Source: Limosilactobacillus reuteri
Lineage (GTDB): Bacteria > Bacillota > Bacilli > Lactobacillales > Lactobacillaceae
Direction of reading: 5' to 3'
DNA length: 64,000 bases
Assembly (NCBI RefSeq): GCF_020784725.1
Contig: NZ_JAJGTZ010000044.1
Location: 211,688-275,687 of the forward strand
Within the stretch, counting starts at the first letter, position 1; the number at the start of each line of letters is the position of its first letter. The translations under genes were made by a program, and so were the position numbers. The notes under the pieces are model-generated. The model saw only the letters and a list, made by a program, of their open reading frames with translations. It searched no databases and was not told the origin of the DNA. This document shows positions 8,992 to 17,605 of this stretch, one piece after another.

Positions 8992-9435
8992 TTGACATTT
9001 TACACAATCAACTATTTATCAAATCACCAACATATGAATCAATTATTCAATTACGTTGCTATTATCATTTTTGCACTTTTGATTGCAGTAATGACGCTTT
9101 TATATTTACGGCATCGGCTTATTACCCGTTATCGTGATTTAGGAATAATTTTCTTTTTATTATTATTGCTTTTTATTGGCTTTCAAGTTACCGATATGGA
9201 AAAAAGTACCACCCAGCAATCCCAAACAACTCAAATGATTCCCTTTATTAAGGCCGTTGCTCGGGATCATGATGTTTCTCCACAAAAAGTAGTTGTTAAC
9301 TCCACAACTTTAACGGATGGGATTCTTGTCCGAATTGAAGATCGCGATTATCGTGTCAATTTAAGTCAAACAGGAGATAATTATACTCTTACACGAGCAC
9401 ATGTTGTTAATCATCAGGTTAATTTAATGAAGTAG
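8992..9435 (+). CDS. DUF3290 membrane protein
   Basis: A 147-residue protein with two N-terminal membrane segments (about residues 20-38 and 48-63) and a soluble C-terminal domain. This pattern matches DUF3290 proteins, which in lactobacilli commonly sit directly ahead of a DUF421 gene as here (9-base gap). It starts with TTG, supported by a strong ribosome site (taaggagag). Function is unknown; the pair may form an envelope complex. Confidence 0.7.
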   Translation: MTFYTINYLSNHQHMNQLFNYVAIIIFALLIAVMTLLYLRHRLITRYRDLGIIFFLLLLLFIGFQVTDMEKSTTQQSQTTQMIPFIKAVARDHDVSPQKVVVNSTTLTDGILVRIEDRDYRVNLSQTGDNYTLTRAHVVNHQVNLMK

Positions 9436-9444
9436 GAGAGAAGA

Positions 9445-10083
9445 ATGGATACTTATTCGTTAATCATTATAAAGTTTGTCCTTGGTATGCTATGTTTGAT
9501 CCTTCAGATTAATTTATTGGGGAAAGGGAATCTTGCACCAACTTCTGCGATTGATCAAGTCCAAAATTATGTTTTAGGTGGGATCATTGGCGGAATTATT
9601 TACAATAGTGACATTTCTGTCCTTGAATTTATAATGGTACTCTTGATTTGGACATTAATTGTATTTATTGTAAAGTTTGCAAAGGATCATAACATTTGGG
9701 TAAGAAGAATCATTGATGGACGACCGCAAATATTAATCCAAAACGGCAAAGTATTGGTAGAGAATTGTATGCGCGCAGGAATCAGTGCCAATGACCTTAT
9801 GTTCCGCCTTCGTGGTCATGGAATTTATGAAGTTGCTAAGGTCAAAAGTGGAATTTTAGAACAAAATGGTCAACTTGTAATCATCGAAAATGATGAAGCT
9901 AATGTTCGCTTTCCGCTAATTAATGATGGACAGATCAATATTGACGTAATGGAATTGATTCATCATGATGAACAGTGGGTATTTGAACAAATCCATAAAG
10001 CAGGATATGGCAGTGTTGATGACATTTATCTTGGCGAATATGTTAATGGCAAATTAACTTTAATTCCATATCCAAAGGCTTAA
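9445..10083 (+). CDS. DUF421 (YetF-like) membrane protein
   Basis: A 212-residue protein with three N-terminal membrane segments and two soluble YetF-type modules. The signature segment DGRPQILIQNGKV (about residues 92-104) followed by ENCMRAGISANDLMFRLR is typical of DUF421. In Bacillus, YetF-type proteins are linked to the spore or cell envelope. Here it is probably co-transcribed with the DUF3290 gene. Confidence 0.75.
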   Translation: MDTYSLIIIKFVLGMLCLILQINLLGKGNLAPTSAIDQVQNYVLGGIIGGIIYNSDISVLEFIMVLLIWTLIVFIVKFAKDHNIWVRRIIDGRPQILIQNGKVLVENCMRAGISANDLMFRLRGHGIYEVAKVKSGILEQNGQLVIIENDEANVRFPLINDGQINIDVMELIHHDEQWVFEQIHKAGYGSVDDIYLGEYVNGKLTLIPYPKA

Positions 10084-10158
10084 AAGATCATCCTCTTTAT
10101 AATTTTCAAGCGTATAATAAAAGTAAAATACAAAATGAAATGATAAGAAGATGATTTG

Positions 10159-11022
10159 ATGAAAAAATCGTTGAAAATTGCTGGGATTAGTATTGGTAGT
10201 CTAATCCTTCTTGCTTTTGGTATTCAAGGTTTCTTATTGCGAGGAACGCCCGGACAACCCTTATCACCACAAAATTACCAAAATAAAATAGAATATTCTT
10301 CTGTTCCTACGTTACTTATTCCTGGTTGGGGAGGAAGTACGGTTACTTATAATAAGATGATTAAGTACTATCAGCAGAAACACATTGCACAAAAAGTTCT
10401 AACGATCTGGGTTGCCCCTAACGGACGGATCTGGACAGAGGGTGACTTTCACGGGCAAAAGAATGCCTTAATTCAAGTCTTATTTACCTGGAACTATAAT
10501 GGTACCTACCATCCACAGATTAAGCAACTGACGACTGTTTTGAACTATTTGCAAAAACACTATCATATGCAAAAAATTAATGTAGTCGCCCACTCATATG
10601 GAGGAACAGAATTCATTCATGCTTATATGAGTTCAAAATATCTTCAAGAGCATATGCGGTTAAATAAAGTAGTCTTTTTAGGAGTTCCAGTTGAAGAAAG
10701 CCTGAACGATCAGTTGAAATATCGCTATCATTTACTTAATAAATCTACAGACAAGGATTTTCATCAATTATTTTTGGAGATGAAAAATTGGCAGCTGAAT
10801 TATCCTGTTGAGATTTATAATTTAATGGGGAGTGAAGAAGGCAGTAAAACAACTGATGGAGCTGTTCCACATATCCAATCAGAAATGTTAAAATCATTAA
10901 TTAAAGCCCATCCATCGATTAAGTATCATCAAAAAGTGTATCCAAAGACTACTCACTTTCAATTACATCATCGAACAAAAATTTTAAACAATATCGCTAA
11001 TATTTTGTGGGGAAGGAATTAA
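10159..11022 (+). CDS. DUF915 alpha/beta hydrolase, membrane-anchored
   Basis: A 287-residue protein with an N-terminal hydrophobic anchor (about residues 6-24), an oxyanion-hole region (LLIPGWGGS) and a nucleophile elbow AHSYGG around residue 146 (Ser nucleophile). A C-terminal His in the TTHFQLHH segment could be the catalytic base. DUF915 hydrolases of lactobacilli are cell-surface esterase-like proteins of unknown substrate. The ATG at 10159 is preferred to the TTG one codon upstream. Confidence 0.75.
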   Translation: MKKSLKIAGISIGSLILLAFGIQGFLLRGTPGQPLSPQNYQNKIEYSSVPTLLIPGWGGSTVTYNKMIKYYQQKHIAQKVLTIWVAPNGRIWTEGDFHGQKNALIQVLFTWNYNGTYHPQIKQLTTVLNYLQKHYHMQKINVVAHSYGGTEFIHAYMSSKYLQEHMRLNKVVFLGVPVEESLNDQLKYRYHLLNKSTDKDFHQLFLEMKNWQLNYPVEIYNLMGSEEGSKTTDGAVPHIQSEMLKSLIKAHPSIKYHQKVYPKTTHFQLHHRTKILNNIANILWGRN

Positions 11023-11023
11023 A

Positions 11024-11179
11024 ATGAATAAAGAACATGGTCAAGTAACAGGAATTATATGGCGTGGGCCGGATGACTTAGCTATATATCAACAATTAAA
11101 AGAATATGCAGATAAAAAAGATATTTCAGTTTCAAAAGCAGCCAAGCAATTAATTAACACAGCTCTCAAGAAAGATTAA
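11024..11179 (+). CDS. 51-residue protein, possible ribbon-helix-helix type
   Basis: A short ORF starts one base after the preceding stop codon, with a ggaagg ribosome site inside the end of that gene, so it is translationally coupled to the DUF915 hydrolase. It begins with a short strand-like segment (GQVTGIIWRG) and continues with two predicted helices (DLAIYQQLKEYADKK; SVSKAAKQLINTALKK). This resembles a CopG/Arc-type ribbon-helix-helix DNA-binding fold, but the assignment is tentative. Confidence 0.5.
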   Translation: MNKEHGQVTGIIWRGPDDLAIYQQLKEYADKKDISVSKAAKQLINTALKKD

Positions 11180-11189
11180 AAAATCCTAA

Positions 11190-11219
11190 TTGGTTAAGGT
11201 TATTATTCCATGATAGAAT
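11190..11219 (+). promoter_or_regulatory. Probable promoter of the nucleoside deoxyribosyltransferase gene
   Basis: TTGGTT (11190-11195) and TAGAAT (11214-11219) lie 18 bases apart, 36 bases before the start codon. Confidence 0.45.
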
Positions 11220-11254
11220 CTTAACTGTACAAAAATTAAAGGGGAGTTCACTTA

Positions 11255-11737
11255 ATGACAAATCAAAAAAGTAAGACAGTATATTTCTGTGCAGGGTGGT
11301 TTACTGACAAGCAAAATAAAGCTTATGAGGACGCAATGAACGCAATTAAAACTAACCCGACAGTAGATGTAGAAAATTCTTATGTGCCATTACAACACCA
11401 ATATAAAGGATTACGGGTTGATGAACATCCAGAGCTTTTGCAAGATCGCGAATGGAGTACAGCAACTTACAATGGTGATCGTGTAGGAGTTTCAACTTCT
11501 GATATGCTTTTAGCAGTTTACATTCCTGAAGAAGAGGATGTAGGAATGGGTGTTGAATTAGGAATGGCACGCGCACTAGGTAAATATATTATGGTAGTGA
11601 TTCCTGATGAGGATTTTGGTAAACCAATTAATTTAATGAGTTGGGGAATTGCAGATAATTTTATTAAAATGTCAGAACTTCCTAATTACGATTTTAATAA
11701 ACCATCTTACAATTTCTACGATGGTGGAGTATATTAA
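11255..11737 (+). CDS. ntd: Nucleoside 2-deoxyribosyltransferase (type II)
   Basis: This 160-residue enzyme exchanges bases between 2'-deoxynucleosides in purine/pyrimidine salvage. It matches the L. leichmannii/L. helveticus type in length and in its key segments: VYFCAGWF near the N-terminus (base pocket), MLLAVYIPEEEDVGMGVELGMA around residue 85-107, where the catalytic Glu sits in GVELG, and the C-terminal YNFYDGG. The ATG has a strong ribosome site (aaaggggag). It is a single gene with its own promoter and terminator. Confidence 0.92.
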   Translation: MTNQKSKTVYFCAGWFTDKQNKAYEDAMNAIKTNPTVDVENSYVPLQHQYKGLRVDEHPELLQDREWSTATYNGDRVGVSTSDMLLAVYIPEEEDVGMGVELGMARALGKYIMVVIPDEDFGKPINLMSWGIADNFIKMSELPNYDFNKPSYNFYDGGVY

Positions 11738-11780
11738 GAAAAAAGATATGCGATTTCAACTCGCATATCTTTTTTCTTAA
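11738..11780 (+). terminator. Terminator of ntd
   Basis: A perfect hairpin, aaaaaagatatgcga / tcgcatatctttttt, starts at the stop codon. T runs on both strands suggest it also serves the convergent HAD gene. Confidence 0.85.
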
Positions 11781-11800
11781 TGTTAGTTTACATAATATCT

Positions 11801-12619
11801 TTAACGGCAAATGAATTGGTGTTCAATTTCTGACAATAGCCCAGCATGATTATTATCATATCTTGTCACTTTATCCGCAACTTTTAACAGGTCATCAGTA
11901 GCATTTTTCATTGCATATCCATAACCAACTTCTGCTAGCATCTCAATATCGTTTGACGTATCTCCAAAAGCAACTACTTGGGCTAAAGTTCCATTTAAGT
12001 AATTTTTAACTAGTCTTTTTAATCCCAAGGCTTTATTTACGCCTGCCGGTAGTATATCAATGCCATAAGCTCCGCTATAAGTTGCTTGAATTAAGCTTGG
12101 GAACTGCTCATTTAATTGATTTACATATCCTTGGATAATAGTTTGGGATAATTTGTGTTTGGCCCAACCAAGGTTTAAGTTATAAATTGGCTCAGTGATT
12201 GTTTGAAGGTCAGAAAAATATGTGTGGTGGGGATAGAAAGGGACTGGAACATCTCGATACTGCTCAGCAAGGATTGTTTGTGTTTCACCAGATAAAGATA
12301 AGATGTCGGGACTAGGGAGCGTATGCTTAATAAAAGCATAAAGCTGTTGCAGTGTCGCAATTGAATGAGTCTTTCCGTAGACAGATTTGCCGTTTATTAC
12401 CAGTCGTCCACCATTTTCTGCTACAAATTCTGTTACAAGTGGGCACGGTTGAAAGATCGTTGACAATGCATCGTAACTATTTCCACTTGCAATAATAAAG
12501 TGGTAGTTTTGTCGTTGTAATAATTCAATATCTTTATTTAAACGGTTAACGTCGAATTTATCATTATCATCTAGTAAGGTACCATCAACATCGACCGCAA
12601 TAAAACGGTATTTTCCCAT
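11801..12619 (-). CDS. Cof-type HAD-superfamily phosphatase
   Basis: A 272-residue protein with HAD motif I DVDGTLLDD (about residues 9-17), motif II Ser in FIIASGN (about 59-63), the motif III Lys in the NKALGLKRL segment and motif IV FGDTSNDIEML (about 217-227). The inserted C2-type cap places it in the Cof/YidA group of sugar-phosphate or cofactor phosphatases. The specific substrate cannot be read from sequence. It may be co-transcribed with the LapA-like gene upstream. Confidence 0.85.
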   Translation of the reverse strand: MGKYRFIAVDVDGTLLDDNDKFDVNRLNKDIELLQRQNYHFIIASGNSYDALSTIFQPCPLVTEFVAENGGRLVINGKSVYGKTHSIATLQQLYAFIKHTLPSPDILSLSGETQTILAEQYRDVPVPFYPHHTYFSDLQTITEPIYNLNLGWAKHKLSQTIIQGYVNQLNEQFPSLIQATYSGAYGIDILPAGVNKALGLKRLVKNYLNGTLAQVVAFGDTSNDIEMLAEVGYGYAMKNATDDLLKVADKVTRYDNNHAGLLSEIEHQFICR

Positions 12620-12639
12620 TTAATTTCCTCTCTGAAATA

Positions 12640-13002
12640 CTAATTTGCAGAAGGATCTTGTGGCTTTTCTGCAATAGTTTGACTTTTAAGTTGTTGCTTT
12701 AACTGTGTATTTTCTTTTTGCAGTTGATCAATCTTTTTTTGATATTTTTTTAATTCGTCTTTACTAACATGCGACGATTGTAATTCTTTTAATTGCTTGT
12801 TAGTTTTGAGATGATTAGAAAATGATAGTAAGTAAATAATAATAGCTCCAATAAGTAAACAGATAAAGATTAGTAGCACTAGTGGCATCTTTACTTGTGC
12901 TCCAAAAAGGTTGACTATGACAGTTGCTGTATTTAATAGTGCAAAGATAGCGATTATAATTAGAATAACGATTGAAGCAATGGTTGTAGATTGCTTTTTC
13001 AT
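12640..13002 (-). CDS. LapA-domain (DUF1049) membrane protein with coiled coil
   Basis: A 120-residue protein with two membrane segments (about residues 7-30 and 39-61), the second preceded by the polar turn seen in the lipopolysaccharide assembly protein A domain, then a charged coiled-coil tail (about 65-107). In Gram-positive bacteria this domain occurs without any LPS role and its function is unknown. A good ribosome site (gagggggaa) supports the ATG at 13002. Confidence 0.65.
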   Translation of the reverse strand: MKKQSTTIASIVILIIIAIFALLNTATVIVNLFGAQVKMPLVLLIFICLLIGAIIIYLLSFSNHLKTNKQLKELQSSHVSKDELKKYQKKIDQLQKENTQLKQQLKSQTIAEKPQDPSAN

Positions 13003-13120
13003 AGAAAATTCCCCCTCATATTTTTTATAACATATCTATTATATTAACTTAAGAAGTGCTGGTAAAGGAGAAGGAGGGAATAAATAAACACCACCAGTAT
13101 TTGTATTTTTTTAAATAAAA

Positions 13121-13149
13121 TTGACAAATTCTCTTTATTTTTTTAATAA
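13121..13149 (+). promoter_or_regulatory. Promoter of tRNA-Arg
   Basis: A consensus TTGACA (13121-13126) and TAATAA (13144-13149) are 17 bases apart, 23 bases upstream of the mature tRNA. Confidence 0.65.
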
Positions 13150-13172
13150 ATACGCTAAAATAAAATTATAGG

Positions 13173-13244
13173 GCGTCCTTAGTGTAATGGATAGCACATG
13201 AGATTTCGGTCCTCATGATCCGAGTTCGACTCTCGGGGGACGCA
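13173..13244 (+). tRNA. tRNA-Arg (anticodon TCG)
   Basis: A 72-base cloverleaf. The acceptor GCGTCCT pairs with GGGACGC (one G-T pair), the D stem is GTGT/GCAC, and the T arm is CCGAG-TTCGACT-CTCGG with discriminator A. The anticodon loop TTTCGGT gives TCG. The base pair closing the anticodon loop is an A-C mismatch, so the amino-acid call is slightly less certain than the tRNA call. CCA is not encoded. Confidence 0.8.
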
Positions 13245-13271
13245 TTTTTGTAAGATTGTATAAAAAATAAG

Positions 13272-13318
13272 CTCCGGTAAAATGCTGATATAACGGCATT
13301 TTATCGGAGTTTTTGTTT
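13272..13318 (+). terminator. Terminator after tRNA-Arg
   Basis: The inverted repeat ctccggtaaaatgc / gcattttatcggag is followed by tttttgttt. Confidence 0.8.
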
Positions 13319-13480
13319 AGTTAAAATGGTATGAAATGGTGAAAGTTTGTAAAGTTGGGGAACAAATAGTGCAATTCGGCAATTTTTGTGCACCCAAAAT
13401 AATCATTGGCGAATCACATTTTAATACGGACTTGAAGTCCCTGAGACTATGTACGACTTTAGATCTACCTTTAGAGTAAC
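13319..13480. other. Intergenic stretch without a recognised feature
   Basis: Between the tRNA-Arg terminator and the terminator of the convergent esterase gene I find no ORF, RNA gene or clear repeat. It could be the remnant of an insertion, but no terminal repeats are visible. Confidence 0.4.
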
Positions 13481-13518
13481 AAAAAAGTTCAGGACAAAAA
13501 TAATTTTGTCCTGAACTA
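13481..13518 (-). terminator. Terminator of the esterase gene
   Basis: A perfect 13-bp hairpin (gttcaggacaaaa / ttttgtcctgaac) is followed on the minus strand by TTTTTTG, downstream of the minus-strand esterase. Confidence 0.75.
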
Positions 13519-13573
13519 ATCTTAGGTTGTTTTTGATTTCATCAATTTAATGTGAAAGAAGGCAAGAAGTGCT

Positions 13574-14434
13574 CTACGGCCGGGTTAAATACTTATCTAA
13601 AAAGTCCATCACAATTTTAAATACCTGTGGTTGAAGGAATTTCACATCCATGTGACTTGCGCCTTCAATTTCGTATAATTCAGCGGGAACATTGTTTTCA
13701 ACTAATGCATCATAAAGCTTTTCACTATCTTTGATTGGAACAACAACATCCTCCGTTCCATGAAAGATAAGAAAGGGTGTAGAATTAGAATTTACATAGG
13801 TGAGGGGATTTGCAGCAGAATCAAGCTCAGGAGCGTTTTCAGGCTCAGCGCCAAGCAAATTACGGTAAACAAAATCAAAATCGTTTGATGCACTTTCTGT
13901 TTTAGCTGTTAATGGATCAACAACACCATAAAAAGGAACCGCTACTTGAACATCACTGGAGTAATCTAAATTAGCCCCTTTGTCGAATTGGTTAAGACCG
14001 TTAGTAACACCTAGCATACTTGCCATATGACCACCAGCTGATTCTCCCATCGCAATAAATCGATTAGGATCGGCTTGAAAGCGTTTAGCATTAGCTCTCA
14101 TATAACGAATAGCAGCCTTAGCATCTTCTAATTGCCCAGGAAACTGAACTTTATTGCTATCACGATATTCGACGCCAACAATAATATAACCATGCCGAGC
14201 AAAATCAACTAAATTTGGTAAATGAACATTGTGATCTGTATCCATCCAGCCACCGCCAGCAAACCAAAAAATTACCGGATAACGTGTAGCATCATTGGTT
14301 TGAAAATGCCGAATGACTGAGAGTTTCAAATCACGCGTTGTATTACCAAGCCATCCAGGAACTTGCGTATACGTAATGTCTGAATCTAGCCATAAACCGT
14401 CACGTACTTGATCAACTTTAAGCGTATGTTTCAT
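13574..14434 (-). CDS. Alpha/beta hydrolase, acetyl-esterase / carboxylesterase family
   Basis: A 286-residue enzyme of the hormone-sensitive-lipase-like group. It shows an oxyanion-hole motif (FWFAGGGWM, about residues 53-61), the nucleophile elbow GESAGG (about 126-131), an Asp in the GTEDVVVP segment and a His in GASHMDV near the C-terminus, completing a Ser-Asp-His triad. The ATG at 14434 has a strong ribosome site (caaaggag); an upstream in-frame ATG at 14515 lacks one. It probably acts on short-chain acyl or phenolic esters; the substrate is not evident. Confidence 0.82.
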   Translation of the reverse strand: MKHTLKVDQVRDGLWLDSDITYTQVPGWLGNTTRDLKLSVIRHFQTNDATRYPVIFWFAGGGWMDTDHNVHLPNLVDFARHGYIIVGVEYRDSNKVQFPGQLEDAKAAIRYMRANAKRFQADPNRFIAMGESAGGHMASMLGVTNGLNQFDKGANLDYSSDVQVAVPFYGVVDPLTAKTESASNDFDFVYRNLLGAEPENAPELDSAANPLTYVNSNSTPFLIFHGTEDVVVPIKDSEKLYDALVENNVPAELYEIEGASHMDVKFLQPQVFKIVMDFLDKYLTRP

Positions 14435-14681
14435 GATAAAAACTCCTTTGTTAAAAATACTTTTGCCATAGACTTCAGCAATAGTATTACATAAATATTT
14501 TAAAACATAAATCAAAAATATTAGTTTTGTTTAAAAAGTTTTATTTCGGTTGCATTAAAACTATAATTTTAATGACAGGTTAATTTTAAAATAAATCGTT
14601 CCCTCTTTACGTATTTACTAGCAACTTCGCTTATTTTATGGTTAGATTAAATTAGTATATATTTATAAGGAGCGATCATCT

Positions 14682-15329
14682 ATGGAAATTCAATACTGGG
14701 CTGATATTGCGTGCCCATATTGCTATATGGGAATTACACAATTACAACGAGCGCTTAAAGAATTAAAGATTGCCGATCAGACACCATTAAAATTTATGTC
14801 ATTTCAACTAGATCCAACGTTACCAACAACAACTGATTTATCAATGACAGAATATTATGCAAAAACTCATCAACTAACTAAGCAAGAAGCTGCTACACAA
14901 ATACATAAAATTGATCAACTTGCTGCCGATATTGATTTACCAATTAAGATGGAAAATGCGATTCCTGTTAATACATTAGCTGCTCATCGCTTAATAAAAT
15001 ACATTGAGAGTTTAAATGACCAAGCATTACTTAATAAGGCTGTTAAACGTCTTTATCAACTTTATTTTAATGATAATGAATCAATCGCGGACTATGAAGC
15101 TCTAACTGTTGCAATGAATGAAATCGGACTACCTGTTGCTGATGTTAAAAAAGTTCTTGAATCTAATCAGTATGAAGATGAAGTTCGAAAAAACGAACGG
15201 CGCGCATTTATGATTGGAATGCCAAGTGCACCGCTATTTGTGATTAATAATAAGTATTCAATCACTGGTGCGCAACCTTACGAAGTATTTTTAGAAGCCT
15301 TGAAAAAAGTAAAAAATACAACTAAATAA
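14682..15329 (+). CDS. DsbA-family thioredoxin-like oxidoreductase (FrnE type)
   Basis: A 215-residue protein with an N-terminal thioredoxin-fold strand and the redox motif CPYC (about residues 11-14), an inserted helical domain and a cis-Pro region in MPSAPLFVIN (about 183-192). This is the FrnE / 2-hydroxychromene-isomerase-like branch of DsbA proteins. There is no signal peptide, so it is cytoplasmic, acting probably in thiol-disulfide or oxidative-stress chemistry. The ribosome site is strong (aaggagcg). Confidence 0.82.
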   Translation: MEIQYWADIACPYCYMGITQLQRALKELKIADQTPLKFMSFQLDPTLPTTTDLSMTEYYAKTHQLTKQEAATQIHKIDQLAADIDLPIKMENAIPVNTLAAHRLIKYIESLNDQALLNKAVKRLYQLYFNDNESIADYEALTVAMNEIGLPVADVKKVLESNQYEDEVRKNERRAFMIGMPSAPLFVINNKYSITGAQPYEVFLEALKKVKNTTK

Positions 15330-15335
15330 GATTTA

Positions 15336-15370
15336 AGCAAACCAGAAGATAATTGCTGGTTTGTTTTTTA
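15336..15370 (+). terminator. Terminator of the FrnE-like gene
   Basis: The inverted repeat gcaaaccag / ctggtttgt is followed by a T run. Confidence 0.7.
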
Positions 15371-15461
15371 TTCTCCCCTGCTCTATTTGTAAATAGAAAA
15401 ACTGTAATTCTTTATAAATTCTAATCATCCGAGTAGAATAAAACTTGAGGAGGTCTTTAGA

Positions 15462-15815
15462 ATGAAGGTAACAAAACTTATTGTAGGAATTATTATGATT
15501 GTATTAGCCATTATTATATTTGTTCAATCAATTGTAAGAGGTTTTGGGAATCCTAATCCTACAATCCATATTTATGCTGGAACAGCCGAATTAATTGTTT
15601 CGCTGTTATATCTGGCATCAGGAATCGTCTATATCGCTACTTGTGGTATTGATGGTTTAGGTGGCGATATTGCTGGATTATCGATGATGCTAATTAGTTG
15701 GGTTCTAGGTTTATTAACGTGTACTATCTATCTTCCATTGCAGCTTTGGGCATGGTTGGCTTTAATTATTGGAGTTGGCTTTTTTGTTTGGCATCTTATA
15801 TTACGACGTGAATAA
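15462..15815 (+). CDS. Small four-helix membrane protein, unknown function
   Basis: A 117-residue protein with four hydrophobic segments (about residues 5-25, 38-60, 64-88 and 92-113) and almost no soluble part. No family motif is recognised. The ATG is backed by a perfect ribosome site (gaggaggt). It is a single-gene unit ending in a terminator whose T tract has received an ISL3-family insertion. Confidence 0.6.
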   Translation: MKVTKLIVGIIMIVLAIIIFVQSIVRGFGNPNPTIHIYAGTAELIVSLLYLASGIVYIATCGIDGLGGDIAGLSMMLISWVLGLLTCTIYLPLQLWAWLALIIGVGFFVWHLILRRE

Positions 15816-15829
15816 ATTATGCTAGTTAT

Positions 15830-15884
15830 TAGGCAATCCAATGATGTTTGCTTTTAGCTTACGTTATTAGATTGCCTATTTTTT
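15830..15884 (+). terminator. Terminator of the small membrane protein gene
   Basis: The inverted repeat taggcaatc / gattgccta is followed by TTTTTT; the final TATTTTTT is also the left target-site duplication of the adjacent IS. Confidence 0.7.
15877..15884. repeat. Left 8-bp target-site duplication (TATTTTTT)
   Basis: TATTTTTT directly abuts the left terminal repeat of the ISL3-family element and is repeated exactly at 17276-17283. Confidence 0.75.
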
Positions 15885-17275
15885 GGGTATACACTTTCTG
15901 GTATGGAGAGAGATTCCATGCCAGATTTTTTTATACAAAAAAGAGGACATTTGCTGTCCCCTCGTTATACAATCAATTCACCACAAAAATCATGAAAGAA
16001 GGTTAAACAAATGTCCCATAATGATTCTATCCTAAATATTCTTGGAATTAAAGATAAAAATATTAAAATTATTTCTGTTGAAGAAGCTGAACACAACAAT
16101 GATTCTGTTAAAGAGTATATAACGCTAATAACAGCTACTCTTTCTTATCCGATTAATCGTTGTCGTAACTGTGGCTTTCCCACAGTTAATAAGGATGGCT
16201 TTCCCAAAACTCATGTACGACTGGCAAGGTTAAACGGGAGAAGATATGAACTAGAGCTTCGTAAACAACGCTATAAATGTAAATCATGCCATACTACTTT
16301 TGGTGCTATTACTAATTTAACCAAAGAAAATCAAACCTTATCCAGTGATCTCAAAAATCAAATCATGCTTTTAGCTCGTAAAGGACTATCTGGTCAGCTG
16401 ATTGCTGAAATGTGTCACTGTTCTCCTAGCAGCGTTCGTCGAACAATTTTAGAGCGCATGGAACCACACTATCGTGTGGCTAAGTTGCCTAAGCATCTAT
16501 GTTTTGACGAGTTTCGTTCAACTAAGTCTTTATCTGTTGTGACGCTGAAACCCACCAAATTGTCACAAAGTTACAGGATCGTCTATCACCTACCATTATT
16601 GATTATTTTGAAAGTCGTTATTCAAAAGCCGAACGCGAATGCGTTCAATCAGTTGTAATTGATTTAAATACTCAATATCAAAGCTTTATCTATCGCCTTT
16701 TCCCTAATGCCAATATCATTATTGATCGCTTCCACCTTGTACAATTAGCTGGTCGTGCTTTGGACAATTGTCGTATCTCTATCCTAAAACAACTCGATAA
16801 ACAGAGCCGAGAATATAAAATTATGAAGTCACATTGGAAGCTATTCCATAAAAAAGCTGAAGATCTTCACCCTGAAGAAGTAGTTTTTCTTCGCGGCGTT
16901 AAACAATATATGACTCGCCAAAATGCTGTTGATCTCATTACTAGTAAATTTTCCAAGTTCGCTGAAGTATACCAAACTTACCAAGATATCACGAAAGCCC
17001 TAAACGAGCGCAATAGTGAATTACTAGAGTCAACCATCTTAGACTATCAAAAAACCAATACAGAAATGGATACCGCTATTCAAACCCTTCGTCAAAACAG
17101 AAAATATGTCTTAAATAGCGCTAAATTTGAATACTCTAATGGTCCTTTAGAAGGCATCAATCGCAAAATCAAAAATTTTTCTTTTTTAGAATTGATTGTA
17201 TTTTTTCATAAAAAAAATACCCCTACATTTTCGTAGGAAGTATTTTTAGTCAACCATACCAGTTGACAGATATCC
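15885..17275 (+). mobile_element. ISL3-family insertion sequence, decayed
   Basis: The element is 1391 bp. Imperfect terminal inverted repeats lie at 15885-15906 and 17254-17275; they share CTGGTATGG exactly and about 14 of 22 bases overall. It is flanked by identical 8-bp direct repeats (TATTTTTT), the duplication length typical of ISL3. The single transposase gene inside is broken, so the copy is not autonomous. It inserted between the terminator of a membrane-protein gene and the terminator of the minus-strand tRNA cluster, disrupting neither. Confidence 0.85.
16011..17236 (+). pseudogene. ISL3-family transposase, frameshifted and lacking its C-terminus
   Basis: The first part (16011 to about 16540) encodes the N-terminal zinc-finger pattern (CRNCGF...CKSC) and the helix-turn-helix region, ending in CFDEFRSTKS. 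The reading frame then shifts near 16540. Translation resumes in another frame with the DDE-family segments (VVIDLNTQYQSF, IIIDRFHLVQL and, later, NGPLEGINRKIK). After IKNFSF the normal C-terminal part is missing, as if an internal deletion joined the gene to the IS tail. ISL3 transposases are not known to use programmed frameshifting, so this is decay. Confidence 0.85.
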
Positions 17276-17283
17276 TATTTTTT
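17276..17283. repeat. Right 8-bp target-site duplication (TATTTTTT)
   Basis: An exact copy of 15877-15884, immediately after the right terminal repeat. Confidence 0.75.
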
Positions 17284-17287
17284 CTAA

Positions 17288-17320
17288 TAAAAAACAGAGA
17301 GTAATTTTACTCACTGTTTT
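17288..17320 (-). terminator. Terminator of the downstream tRNA cluster
   Basis: On the minus strand a hairpin (aaaacagtgagtaa / ttactctctgtttt) with a T run follows tRNA-Gln. Confidence 0.7.
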
Positions 17321-17327
17321 AGGCTAA

Positions 17328-17399
17328 TTGGGCTAGCTGGATTCGAACCAGCGCATGACGGTACCAAAAACCGTTGCCTTACCGCTTGGCTATAGCCCA
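17328..17399 (-). tRNA. tRNA-Gln (TTG)
   Basis: A 72-base cloverleaf with acceptor TGGGCTA/TAGCCCA, anticodon loop TTTTGGT (anticodon TTG) and T arm CTGG-TTCGAAT-CCAG. It is the last gene of the second tRNA cluster. Confidence 0.93.
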
Positions 17400-17438
17400 A
17401 TTATATTAAAATGTTGAACAACTATTAAAATTGTTCAA

Positions 17439-17511
17439 TGGAGGATACAGGGCTCGAACCTGTGACCCCCTGCTTGTAAGGCAGATGCTCTCCCAACTGA
17501 GCTAATCCTCC
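17439..17511 (-). tRNA. tRNA-Val (TAC)
   Basis: A 73-base cloverleaf with acceptor GGAGGAT/ATCCTCC, anticodon loop CTTACAA and T loop TTCGAGC. Confidence 0.95.
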
Positions 17512-17516
17512 AAAAG

Positions 17517-17588
17517 TGACCCGTGCGGGATTTGAACCCACGATACCAGCGTGAAAGGCTGGTGTCTTAACCACTTGACTAACGGGCC
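17517..17588 (-). tRNA. tRNA-Glu (TTC), copy 2
   Basis: A 72-base cloverleaf with acceptor GGCCCGT/ACGGGTC and anticodon loop CTTTCAC. It is identical to the copy at 18121-18192. Confidence 0.95.
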
Positions 17589-17605
17589 ATATTAAATTAA
17601 TTAAA

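Noticed and set aside
16011..17236. Two separate transposase genes or programmed frameshifting in the ISL3 element
   Set aside because: The two parts together make one ISL3 transposase with missing sequence, and no slippery sequence with a downstream structure is seen; ISL3 elements encode a single ORF.
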